DNA of 64,000 nucleotides from Mycobacterium marinum (lineage in GTDB: Bacteria; Actinomycetota; Actinomycetes; Mycobacteriales; Mycobacteriaceae): positions 2,542,001-2,606,000 of the forward strand of contig NZ_CP024190.1 in NCBI RefSeq assembly GCF_003391395.1, read 5' to 3'. Shown here piece by piece: positions 25,759 through 33,427 of this stretch (positions are counted from its first letter, which is position 1; the number at the start of each line of letters is the position of its first letter). The translations under genes and the position numbers were made by a program. Under the pieces are notes generated by a model. The model worked only from the letters and a program-made list of their open reading frames with translations. It did no database searches and had not been told where the DNA came from.

Positions 25759-26856
25759 CTAGCCGTTGGTGCCGTCCTGGCCGAACAGCAGCCCACGGGT
25801 TCCGCCGAGACCGTCGGTGCCGGTGCCACCGCCGGTGCCACCGTCGCCGCCATTGCCGATCAGCAGCGCGTTGCCACCGTTGCCGCCGTTGCCGCTGACT
25901 CCGCCGCCATCGCCACCGGCCCCGCCGTTGCCGATGAGCCCGGCCTGGCCGCCCACCCCGCCGTTGGCGTTCGAGCCGCCGGTGCCGCCAATACCGCCGT
26001 TGCCGACGAAGAAGCCGGCGTTGCCGCCATTGCCGGAGTTGCCCATGGAACTCGAGTCCCCGCCCGCGCCCCCGTTGCCCAGCAGCCAGGCCCTGCCACC
26101 GTTACCACCGCCGAAGACGCCGTTGCCGCCATCACCGGCGTTGCCGAACAGCAGCCCGCCATTGCCGCCGAGGCCACCGATCCCCGCCAGACCGCTGGTA
26201 CCGCCGGCGCCGCCCATACCGATTAGCAAGGCAGAGCCGCCGGATCCGGCGGTACTACCGGTGCCGCCCATGCCGCCGGCCCCGCCGTTGCCGAGCAGCA
26301 GCCCTCCCGTGCCGCCGTTGCCGCCGAGCGCGCCCCCTCCGCCGGTTCCTCCGGCGCCACCACTGCCGAACAGGCCCGCGGCTCCACCGGATCCACCGGC
26401 CACCCCGGCGGTAGCTGACGAGAAGCCCTTGCCGCCATCGCCGATGAGCAGTCCGCCGGCCCCGCCGTTCGGGTTGGCGGCTGTCCCATCGGTGCCGTTA
26501 CCGATCAGGGGACGGTTCAACAGCAACTGGGTGGGTGCGTTGATCACATCGAGCAGCGGCTGCAGAGGGTTGACGCTGGCAGCCTCCGCGGCGGTGTACG
26601 CCGCCGCGCCGCCGAACAGCGTTTGCACGAATCGCTCGTGAAACGCCGCAGCTTGCAGGCTCACGGCCTGGAAGCTCTGGCCGTGCGCACCGAACAAAGA
26701 CGCGACCGCGGATGACACCTCATCGGCCGCCGCGGCCGTCACGGCGGTGGTTTGAGTCGCCGCCGCCGAGTTCGCCGTCTCGATCAGTGATCCGATGCGA
26801 GCCAGGCTCCCGGCTGCCTCCGACACCCACTGAGTATCTGCAATCACGAATGACAT
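25759..26856 (-). CDS. PE_PGRS29: PE_PGRS protein (PE_PGRS29 position)
   Basis: Protein of 365 residues: a PE domain (residues 1-95, MSFVIADTQWVSEAAGSL to the YxxxE-type AAYTAAEA), the linker PLLDVINAPTQLLLNRPLIGNGTDG, then about 230 residues of Gly-Gly-Ala/Asn PGRS repeats. It ends in the frequent PGRS tail LLFGQDGTNG. It is predicted to be ESX-5 exported to the cell surface. The position equals Rv1468c; that protein was reported to bind host ubiquitin through a UBA-like segment, which I cannot confirm here. Long open frames on the opposite strand are products of the repeat composition. Confidence 0.9.
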   Translation of the reverse strand: MSFVIADTQWVSEAAGSLARIGSLIETANSAAATQTTAVTAAAADEVSSAVASLFGAHGQSFQAVSLQAAAFHERFVQTLFGGAAAYTAAEAASVNPLQPLLDVINAPTQLLLNRPLIGNGTDGTAANPNGGAGGLLIGDGGKGFSSATAGVAGGSGGAAGLFGSGGAGGTGGGGALGGNGGTGGLLLGNGGAGGMGGTGSTAGSGGSALLIGMGGAGGTSGLAGIGGLGGNGGLLFGNAGDGGNGVFGGGNGGRAWLLGNGGAGGDSSSMGNSGNGGNAGFFVGNGGIGGTGGSNANGGVGGQAGLIGNGGAGGDGGGVSGNGGNGGNALLIGNGGDGGTGGGTGTDGLGGTRGLLFGQDGTNG

Positions 26857-27204
26857 CGCGCACCTCCAGTATGAAGCGTCAGCGGCCGAAGAATTCTACC
26901 GCAGTTCTGCCGGGTTTGTTTGCCCATTGCGCATCCTTTCCTGACTGAAATTGCATGAACAAGGGCGCAATTCAGGCGGCATCTGAGGCCAGGAAGATGG
27001 GCGCGCGAGGTTGCCCTGAGTCCCCGGTTTCGGGCGCACGAAGGACGCCGGACATAAGCCGGCTTCGTTTACATTGCGGCTTGCCTTGTCGCAGTGACCA
27101 ATTCAATCGCATACCGCAATGCAATCGAGATTTTCCCGGGTTCTCGGCGTCCCTAGACTCGGTTCATCCTGACGAACTCCCACCCCCTCTGTGAGGCCGC
27201 CGGA
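26857..27204. other. Intergenic region between PE_PGRS and ctpD
   Basis: About 350 bp with divergent genes on each side, so it must hold both promoters. A CACCTCC-type complement next to 26860 is the PE_PGRS ribosome site. An 8-base inverted repeat CATTGCGG (27072-27079)/CCGCAATG (27114-27121) and the repeated CAATCG nearby could be a metal-regulator site for ctpD, but such repeats are expected by chance in this length. No gene is seen. Confidence 0.35.
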
Positions 27205-29184
27205 ATGACTTTGACCGCGTTTGAAGTGAGTGCTGCCGAGGCTTCGTCAGATCGGTTGGATCGCATTCCAAGTACCAGCGTTCGACCGTTGACTTGGCGT
27301 GCCGCGCTGTGGTCGGTCATGTCGGTGCGTTGGGCGGGATTCGCGCTGGCGCTGTTCTTGACCGGGCTGGTGGCCCAGCTCAACGGCGCTGCGCAGCCGG
27401 TCTGGTGGACGCTGTATCTGGCCTGTTATCTGGCCGGTGGGTGGGGTTCGGCCTGGGCTGGCGCTCAGGCGCTGCGGAATCGGGCCCTGGACGTGGATCT
27501 GCTGATGATCGTGGCCGCGATCGGAGCCGTGGCAATCGGGCAGATCTTCGATGGGGCGCTGTTGATCGTGATCTTCGCGACCTCCGGCGCACTCGATGAT
27601 GTCGCGACCAAGCACACCGCTGACTCGGTCAAAGGGTTGTTAGACCTGGCGCCGGAGCAGGCAACGGTCTTCGATGTCGATGGCAACGAGCAGGTGGTGG
27701 CGGCCAGTGAGTTGGTGGTCGGCGATCGGGTCGTGGTGCGTCCGGGCGAGCGCATACCGGCCGACGGTGCGGTGCTGTCGGGATGCTCCGAAGTCGACCA
27801 ACGCTCTATCACCGGCGAGTCTATGCCGGCTGCCAAGGGCCGTGGTGATGAGGTGTTCGCCGGCACCGTCAACGGCTCGGGGGTCTTGCAGTTGCTGGTC
27901 ACCCGCGATCCGTCGCAAACGGTAGTAGCCCGCATCGTCGAGCTGGTGTCCGAAGCTTCGGCGACCAAGGCCAAAACTCAACTGTTCATTGAAAAGATCG
28001 AACAGCGCTACTCCATAGGTGTAGTCATCGCCACCCTTGCGCTAATCGCCATTCCGCTGATGTTGGGTGTCCCGGTGCAGGTGGTTTTGTTGCGCGCGAT
28101 GACATTTATGATCGTTGCCTCCCCGTGCGCAGTTGTGCTGGCGACCATGCCGCCGTTGCTTTCGGCGATCGCCAATGCCGGCCGGCACGGAGTGCTGGTC
28201 AAATCCGCGATTGTCGTGGAGCACCTTGCCGACACCGGAGTGGTCGCTTTGGACAAGACCGGAACATTGACATTTGGGCTGCCGCAATTGGCCATCGTCG
28301 AGCCGCTTAGTGCCGATGTCGGTATCAAGAAACTGCTTCAATTGGCAGCTGCCGCAGAACAATCCAGCGAGCATCCGTTGGGACGGGCGATCGTGGAGGA
28401 GGTGCGTCGGCGCGGTGTCACCATCCCGGGGGCCGAGGACTTCCGCGCCCTGCCCGGTCGCGGAGTCCGGGCCAGCGTCGGCCGTGATTTTGTCGAGGTG
28501 TGCAGCCCGCACAGCTATCGGGGCGCCCCGCTGCCCGAACTCGCCCCGATCCTGGAGGCTGGTGCCACCGCGGCCATCGTCTTGCGTAACGGCGTCGCCA
28601 TCGGGGTGCTCGGACTCACCGACCAGGTTCGTGCGGATGCGGCACCGTCGGTTGCGGCCCTGACTGCCTTGACCTCGGCTCCGCCGGTGCTACTCACCGG
28701 CGACAACCCATGCGCGGCCCAACGAGTCGCACAGCACGCCGGGATCACCGATGTCCGCGCCGCACTGCTGCCCGAGCAGAAGGTCGAAGCCGTTCAGGCG
28801 CTGCAGGCCGGCGGTCATCGGGTGCTCGTTGTCGGCGACGGTGTCAACGACGCGCCCGCCATGGCTGCGGCGCACACATCGGTCGCCATGGGTGCCGGCG
28901 CGGATCTGACGTTGCAGACGGCCGACGGCGTCACGGTGCGCGACGAACTGCACACCATTCCGACCCTCATCGGACTGGCTCGTCAAGCCCGCCGTGTTGT
29001 CATCGCCAATCTGTTCATTGCGGGAACCTTCATCAGTGTGCTGGTGTTGTGGGATCTGTTCGGGCAGTTGCCGCTACCGCTGGGGGTAGCGGGTCACGAA
29101 GGGTCCACCGTGCTGGTGGCGCTGAACGGCATGCGGCTGCTGACCAACCGGTCCTGGCGAGCTGCGGCATCGCCGGTGCGTTAG
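27205..29184 (+). CDS. ctpD: CtpD, P1B4-type metal-exporting ATPase
   Basis: Integral membrane ATPase of 659 residues, as in M. tuberculosis CtpD, which exports cobalt/iron-type divalent metals in redox stress. Features in order: no N-terminal metal-binding domain; transmembrane pairs from residue 35; actuator TGES (SITGESMPA); metal-site SPC at 306-308 in TM6; phosphorylation loop DKTGT at D350; HP motif SEHPLGRA; GDGVNDAPAM hinge; and final-helix H631-E-G-S-T. SPC plus HEGST is the P1B4 signature. The following thioredoxin genes are kept together with ctpD in mycobacteria. Confidence 0.93.
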   Translation: MTLTAFEVSAAEASSDRLDRIPSTSVRPLTWRAALWSVMSVRWAGFALALFLTGLVAQLNGAAQPVWWTLYLACYLAGGWGSAWAGAQALRNRALDVDLLMIVAAIGAVAIGQIFDGALLIVIFATSGALDDVATKHTADSVKGLLDLAPEQATVFDVDGNEQVVAASELVVGDRVVVRPGERIPADGAVLSGCSEVDQRSITGESMPAAKGRGDEVFAGTVNGSGVLQLLVTRDPSQTVVARIVELVSEASATKAKTQLFIEKIEQRYSIGVVIATLALIAIPLMLGVPVQVVLLRAMTFMIVASPCAVVLATMPPLLSAIANAGRHGVLVKSAIVVEHLADTGVVALDKTGTLTFGLPQLAIVEPLSADVGIKKLLQLAAAAEQSSEHPLGRAIVEEVRRRGVTIPGAEDFRALPGRGVRASVGRDFVEVCSPHSYRGAPLPELAPILEAGATAAIVLRNGVAIGVLGLTDQVRADAAPSVAALTALTSAPPVLLTGDNPCAAQRVAQHAGITDVRAALLPEQKVEAVQALQAGGHRVLVVGDGVNDAPAMAAAHTSVAMGAGADLTLQTADGVTVRDELHTIPTLIGLARQARRVVIANLFIAGTFISVLVLWDLFGQLPLPLGVAGHEGSTVLVALNGMRLLTNRSWRAAASPVR

Positions 29185-29278
29185 GCGCTGGTGAGCCAAG
29201 CGGTCAAAGCGGACAAATCCGCGGTTGCCCGCGACGTAGGCTCGATGCCGGACCGACGCGCGATGGGTTAGGAAGCCA

Positions 29279-29635
29279 GTGGCCACCGAAGATCTGACGG
29301 CAGCGAACTTCAAGCGGACCGTCCACGGAAACGACAGTGTGTTGGTCTATGTGTGGGCGCCGCTGTGCGCACCGTGCGACGTTTTCGCTCCGACCTACGA
29401 GGGGTCCTCGGACAAGCACCCCGACATCGTGCACGGCAAGGTCAACTTTGAGACCGAGCAGGAGCTGGTCTCCGCCGCGGCGGTCAAACACCTGCCCACG
29501 CTGATGGCGTTCAAGAAGGGCAAGCTGGTGTTCAAACAAGCCGGCATAGCCAACCCCGCGGTCATGGACGATCTGGTGCGGCACCTACGGGAGTACCGGA
29601 TCGAGCCGGCGGTAGCCCAGAAGGGCCTGCTCTAG
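29279..29635 (+). CDS. trxA: Thioredoxin-like protein with atypical LCAPC site
   Basis: Thioredoxin-fold protein of 118 residues at the Rv1470 position. The active-site stretch reads VWAPLCAPCDVFAP: both redox cysteines remain, but the canonical WCGPC is replaced by LCAPC, which should raise the redox potential or change specificity. The cis-proline is in LPTLMAFKKG. The GTG at 29279 is supported by AGGA upstream and by similarity to the next gene's start (ATEDLTA versus ATQDLTA). It lies 94 bp after ctpD, probably co-transcribed. It looks like a diverged tandem duplicate of the next gene. Confidence 0.85.
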   Translation: MATEDLTAANFKRTVHGNDSVLVYVWAPLCAPCDVFAPTYEGSSDKHPDIVHGKVNFETEQELVSAAAVKHLPTLMAFKKGKLVFKQAGIANPAVMDDLVRHLREYRIEPAVAQKGLL

Positions 29636-29700
29636 CCCCGCTTGCGTTCGCCGCAGGCTCGACCGGAACAAACCCGCCTCACCGCGGCGTTGTGGCTGAT

Positions 29701-30030
29701 ATGGCTACCCAAGACTTGACAGCTGCAAAGTTCAGCGAAACCGTCAACGACAACGACATGGTGCTCGTCGACTTCTGGGCTTCCTGGTGCGGCCCGTGTC
29801 GCGCGTTCGCACCCACGTTCCAGGCGTCCTCGGAGGCTCACCCCGACGTCGTGTATGCCAAGGTTGACACCGAGGCCGAGCAGGAGCTGGCCGCGGCCGC
29901 TCAGATCCGGTCCATTCCTACGCTGATGGCCTTCAAGAAGGGCAAGCTGCTGTTCAACCAACCCGGCGCGCTGCCCGCGGCGGCTCTCGAGGACCTGGTG
30001 CAACAGCTCAAGTCCTACGAAGTCGTCTAA
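29701..30030 (+). CDS. trxB1: Thioredoxin
   Basis: Small redox protein of 109 residues at the Rv1471 position, with canonical FWASWCGPCRAFAP and cis-proline in SIPTLMAFKKGKLLF. It would reduce protein disulfides using thioredoxin reductase. The ATG at 29701 aligns with the start of the preceding paralogue; a GTG at 29692 three codons earlier is equally possible. The two paralogues share most of the C-terminal half. Confidence 0.93.
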   Translation: MATQDLTAAKFSETVNDNDMVLVDFWASWCGPCRAFAPTFQASSEAHPDVVYAKVDTEAEQELAAAAQIRSIPTLMAFKKGKLLFNQPGALPAAALEDLVQQLKSYEVV

Positions 30031-30114
30031 CGGTGGTTTAACAGCCGGCCAGCCCCGGTGCGCTGATGGCGGCATTACGCGCGGTGCTATGGCCCTACGC
30101 GATACCGTTCACGG

Positions 30115-30924
30115 GTGTCTTTGGTCCTGTTAGAGCACCCGCGTCCAGACATTGCGCTGGTTACCCTCAACCGGCCCGAGCGGATGAACTCCATGGCCTT
30201 CGACGTCATGGTGCCGCTCAAGGAGGTGCTCGAGGAGGTCAGCTACGACAACTCGGTGCGGGTGGTGGTGCTGACCGGGGCTGGCCGGGGTTTCTCGTCT
30301 GGCGCTGATCACAAGTCAGCGGGCGCCGTTCCGAACGTTGGGGGATTGACCCGGCCGACATACGCGCTGCGGTCGATGGAGCTGCTCGACGAAGTCATCC
30401 TGATGCTCCGGCGTTTGCATCAGCCGGTGATCGCCGCGGTCAACGGGCCGGCCATCGGTGGGGGACTGTGCCTGGCGTTGGCCGCCGATGTCCGGGTGGC
30501 CGCGGCCAGCGCGTACTTCCGGGCCGCCGGCATCAACAATGGGCTGACCGCCAGCGAGCTGGGCCTGAGTTACTTGTTGCCCAGGGCCATCGGGTCCTCG
30601 CGCGCCTTCGAGATCATGTTGACCGGCCGCGATGTCACCGCGGAGGAAGCCGAGCGAATTGGTCTGGTGTCCTGCCGGGTGCCCGATGGCCAGCTACTGG
30701 ACACCTGTTACGCGATCGCGGCACGAATGGCGGCCTTCTCCAGGCCGGGAATTGAGTTGACCAAACGCACACTGTGGAGTGGACTAGACGCCGCTAGCCT
30801 GGAGGGGCACATGCAGGCCGAGGGGCTGGGCCAGCTCTTCGTCCGCCTGCTGACCGCAAACTTTGAAGAAGCGGTGGCCGCACGCGCCGAGAAGCGGCCG
30901 GCGGTTTTCACCGATGACAAGTAA
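30115..30924 (+). CDS. echA12: Enoyl-CoA hydratase/isomerase family protein
   Basis: Crotonase-fold protein of 269 residues. The first oxyanion-hole segment is GAGRGFSSGADHKSAG and the second NGPAIGGGLCLALAADVRVA. The crotonase signature continues with ASELGLSYLLPRAIG and the GRDVTAEEAERIGLVS helix. The GTG at 30115 matches the conserved SLVLLEHPRPDIALVTLNRP start. Probable beta-oxidation hydratase or isomerase; substrate unknown. It is followed 24 bp later by the ABC-F gene. Confidence 0.9.
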   Translation: MSLVLLEHPRPDIALVTLNRPERMNSMAFDVMVPLKEVLEEVSYDNSVRVVVLTGAGRGFSSGADHKSAGAVPNVGGLTRPTYALRSMELLDEVILMLRRLHQPVIAAVNGPAIGGGLCLALAADVRVAAASAYFRAAGINNGLTASELGLSYLLPRAIGSSRAFEIMLTGRDVTAEEAERIGLVSCRVPDGQLLDTCYAIAARMAAFSRPGIELTKRTLWSGLDAASLEGHMQAEGLGQLFVRLLTANFEEAVAARAEKRPAVFTDDK

Positions 30925-30948
30925 CACCACAACGCAGGGAGAGAGATC

Positions 30949-32577
30949 GTGATCACGGCCACGGACCTGGAGGTCCGCGCTGGCGCGCGTATCCTGCTCT
31001 CGCCTGACGGCCCGGACTTGCGGGTGCAACCTGGCGATCGGATCGGTCTGGTCGGCCGCAACGGAGCGGGCAAGACGACAACCTTGCGCATCCTGGCGGG
31101 CGAGAGCGAACCGTACGCCGGTTCGGTCACCCGATCCGGTGAAATCGGATACCTGCCACAGGATCCGAAAGAGGGCGACCTCGAAGTGCTGGCTCGCGAT
31201 CGAGTGCTGTCGGCCCGCGGCCTGGACGTGTTGCTCACCGACCTGGAGAAACAGCAGGCACTGATGGCCGAGGTGGCCGATGACGCTGCCCGCGACCGCG
31301 CCATCCGCCGCTACGGCCAGCTCGAGGAGCGGTTCGTGGCGCTGGGCGGTTACGGCGCCGAAAGCGAAGCCAGCCGCATCTGCGCCAGTCTCGGCCTGCC
31401 CGAACGGGTGCTCACCCAGCAGCTACGTACCTTGTCCGGGGGCCAGCGCCGCCGGGTGGAGCTGGCCCGCATCTTGTTCGCGGCATCGGACACCGGCGCG
31501 GGTTCGTCCACCGTTTTGCTGCTCGATGAGCCGACCAACCATCTCGACGCGGATTCGGTTGGCTGGCTCCGCGATTTCCTGCGAGCGCATACCGGTGGGC
31601 TGATCATCATCAGCCACAATGTGGAGCTGCTCGCCGATGTCGTCAACCGGGTGTGGTTCCTGGACGCCGTTCGGGGCGAGGTCGACGTCTACAACATGGG
31701 CTGGCACAAGTACCTCGATGCCCGCGCTACCGACGAGCAACGTCGCCGCCGGGAACGCGCCAACGCCGAACGTAAGGCCACCGCGCTGCGGACCCAGGCT
31801 GCCAAGATGGGCGCCAAGGCGACCAAAGCTGTTGCCGCCCAGAACATGTTGCGCCGGGCGGACCGGATGATGGCCGCGCTCGATGAGGAACGTGTGGCCG
31901 ACAAGGTGGCCCGAATCAAGTTCCCCACTCCGGCCGCCTGCGGCCGGGTGCCGCTGGTGGTCAAGGGGCTGAGCAAGACCTACGGGTCGCTGGAAGTGTT
32001 CACCGGCGTCGACTTGGCGATCGACCGGGGGTCGCGGGTGGTCGTGCTCGGTCTCAACGGTGCCGGTAAGACCACGCTGCTGCGCTTGTTGGCCGGTGTG
32101 GAGCACCCCGATACCGGCGGGCTGGAACCTGGACATGGTTTGCGGATCGGCTATTTCGCGCAGGAGCATGACACGCTCGACAACGACGCGACTGTTTGGG
32201 AGAACATTCGCCACGCCGCACCCGAATCCGGCGAGCAGGAGTTGCGCGGGCTATTGGGTGCGTTCATGTTCACCGGTCCGCAGCTCGACCAACCGGCCGG
32301 CACGCTCTCCGGTGGGGAAAAGACCCGGTTGGCGCTGGCCGGCCTGGTGGCCTCCACCGCGAACGTCCTGCTGCTCGACGAACCGACCAACAATCTCGAT
32401 CCCGCCTCGCGCGAGCAGGTCCTCGATGCGCTGCGCAGCTATCAGGGCGCGGTGGTGCTGGTGACACACGACCCCGGTGCGGCCGAGGCGCTCGACCCCC
32501 AGCGCGTGGTGCTGCTGCCCGACGCGACCGAGGACTACTGGTCCGACGAGTACCGGGACCTCATCGAGCTGGCCTGA
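30949..32577 (+). CDS. ABC-F family ATPase (ribosome-associated type)
   Basis: Cytosolic protein of 542 residues with two nucleotide-binding domains and no membrane segment, homologue of Rv1473, annotated as a macrolide-transport ATPase. Walker A motifs are GRNGAGKTT and GLNGAGKTT, signatures LSGGQRRR and LSGGEKTR, Walker B VLLLDEPTNHLD and VLLLDEPTNNLD. The charged linker between domains (RRRRERANAERKATALRTQ onward) is the ABC-F interaction region. ABC-F proteins act on the ribosome, in translation quality control or antibiotic protection, rather than as pumps. The GTG at 30949 follows AGGGAGAG. Confidence 0.9.
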   Translation: MITATDLEVRAGARILLSPDGPDLRVQPGDRIGLVGRNGAGKTTTLRILAGESEPYAGSVTRSGEIGYLPQDPKEGDLEVLARDRVLSARGLDVLLTDLEKQQALMAEVADDAARDRAIRRYGQLEERFVALGGYGAESEASRICASLGLPERVLTQQLRTLSGGQRRRVELARILFAASDTGAGSSTVLLLDEPTNHLDADSVGWLRDFLRAHTGGLIIISHNVELLADVVNRVWFLDAVRGEVDVYNMGWHKYLDARATDEQRRRRERANAERKATALRTQAAKMGAKATKAVAAQNMLRRADRMMAALDEERVADKVARIKFPTPAACGRVPLVVKGLSKTYGSLEVFTGVDLAIDRGSRVVVLGLNGAGKTTLLRLLAGVEHPDTGGLEPGHGLRIGYFAQEHDTLDNDATVWENIRHAAPESGEQELRGLLGAFMFTGPQLDQPAGTLSGGEKTRLALAGLVASTANVLLLDEPTNNLDPASREQVLDALRSYQGAVVLVTHDPGAAEALDPQRVVLLPDATEDYWSDEYRDLIELA

Positions 32578-32597
32578 ATAGCCCCAGGCGATTTCGT

Positions 32598-32614
32598 CCA
32601 AAGTCGCCCTTTGG
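32598..32614 (+). terminator. Hairpin after the ABC-F gene
   Basis: CCAAAG (32598-32603), loop TCGCC, CTTTGG (32609-32614) form a perfect 6-bp stem 20 nt after the ABC-F stop and before the small HTH gene. It may attenuate or end the upstream transcript. No U-tract follows. Confidence 0.35.
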
Positions 32615-32661
32615 CGGCAGCGGGTTTCTACGCTAGGTGCCGGGGAGCGATGGAGGTGCCC

Positions 32662-32853
32662 ATGCGAAAGTCAAAGAAGACGCGCGATCAGCTGCTGGAT
32701 GAGTTGCGCCACGCCTACGAAGCCGGTGCCAGCATTCGCAATCTGGCTGCCAACACCGGCCGCTCGTACGGATCCGTTCACAGCATGCTGCGGGAATCCG
32801 GTACCACGATGCGCAGCCGCGGCGGGCCCAATCACCGTTCCCGGCCGCGCTAA
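32662..32853 (+). CDS. Small helix-turn-helix protein (Rv1473A homologue)
   Basis: Basic protein of 63 residues. KTRDQLLDELRHAYEAGASIRNLAANTGRSYGSVHSML forms a compact HTH: helix, ASIRNLAANTGRSYGSVHSML recognition region, then a basic tail RSRGGPNHRSRPR. The ATG at 32662 is chosen for GGAGG at 32652-32656. It ends one base before the convergent TetR gene stop. Targets unknown; conserved across actinobacteria. Confidence 0.85.
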   Translation: MRKSKKTRDQLLDELRHAYEAGASIRNLAANTGRSYGSVHSMLRESGTTMRSRGGPNHRSRPR

Positions 32854-32854
32854 A

Positions 32855-33418
32855 TCAGCTGCGGCGCAACGAGTTCTCCACCAAGTCGAGAACGTCGGTG
32901 AGCCGTTGCGGATCCTCCCCGGATGCCAGTCGTGCAACCAGCCCGTCGAGAACCAGGTCCAGGTAGCACTGCAACACTTCGTTGGGAACGTCGTCGCGCA
33001 CCCTGTTGGCCTGCTTCTGGCGACGTAGCCGATCGGTGGTCGCGGCCGCCAGCTCGGCGGAGCGCTCCGCCCACCCGCGGCTGAACTCCGGGTCGTTGCG
33101 CAGCTTGCGGGCGATCTCTAGCCGGGTGGCCAGCCAGTCGAACTGCTCTGGCGCGGCCAGCATGTCACGCATCACCTGGATGAGGCCTTCGCGGGATGCG
33201 ACATCGGCCATCCGCTCGGCATCCTCATGTGCCAGCGCGAAAAACAGTGCGTCCTTGTCCCGGAAGTGGTGGAAGATCGCACCGCGCGACATGCCGATCG
33301 CCTGTTCCAGACGCCGGACCGTGGCCTTGTCGTAGCCGTACTCGGCAAAGCAACGGCGAGCGCCGTCGAGGATCTGGCGGCGGCGGGCCGCCAGATGGTC
33401 CTCGCTGACCTTGGGCAC
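32855..33418 (-). CDS. acnR: TetR-family repressor, AcnR type
   Basis: Repressor of 187 residues. The N-terminal TetR HTH is RRQILDGARRCFAEYGYDKATVRRLEQAIGMSRGAIFHHFRDKDALF. It lies 9 bp downstream of acn on the same strand, exactly as AcnR follows acn in Corynebacterium, where it represses aconitase and responds to citrate/aconitate and Mg. A matching AcnR-type operator lies upstream of acn (36323-36338). Start is GTG at 33418. Confidence 0.88.
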   Translation of the reverse strand: MPKVSEDHLAARRRQILDGARRCFAEYGYDKATVRRLEQAIGMSRGAIFHHFRDKDALFFALAHEDAERMADVASREGLIQVMRDMLAAPEQFDWLATRLEIARKLRNDPEFSRGWAERSAELAAATTDRLRRQKQANRVRDDVPNEVLQCYLDLVLDGLVARLASGEDPQRLTDVLDLVENSLRRS

Positions 33419-33427
33419 GGTTCGGGG

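Noticed and set aside
25759..26500. Regular repeats that might suggest a CRISPR array
   Set aside because: Repeats are short, imperfect and codon-phased; they encode PGRS Gly-rich sequence.
25766..26641. 291-codon proline-rich frame opposite PE_PGRS
   Set aside because: PGRS Gly codons read as Pro on the other strand; this is a composition effect.
27072..27121. 8-base inverted repeat upstream of ctpD as metal-regulator site
   Set aside because: With 34-nt spacing in a 350-bp gap, an 8-base match is about what chance gives; kept only as a note in the intergenic entry.
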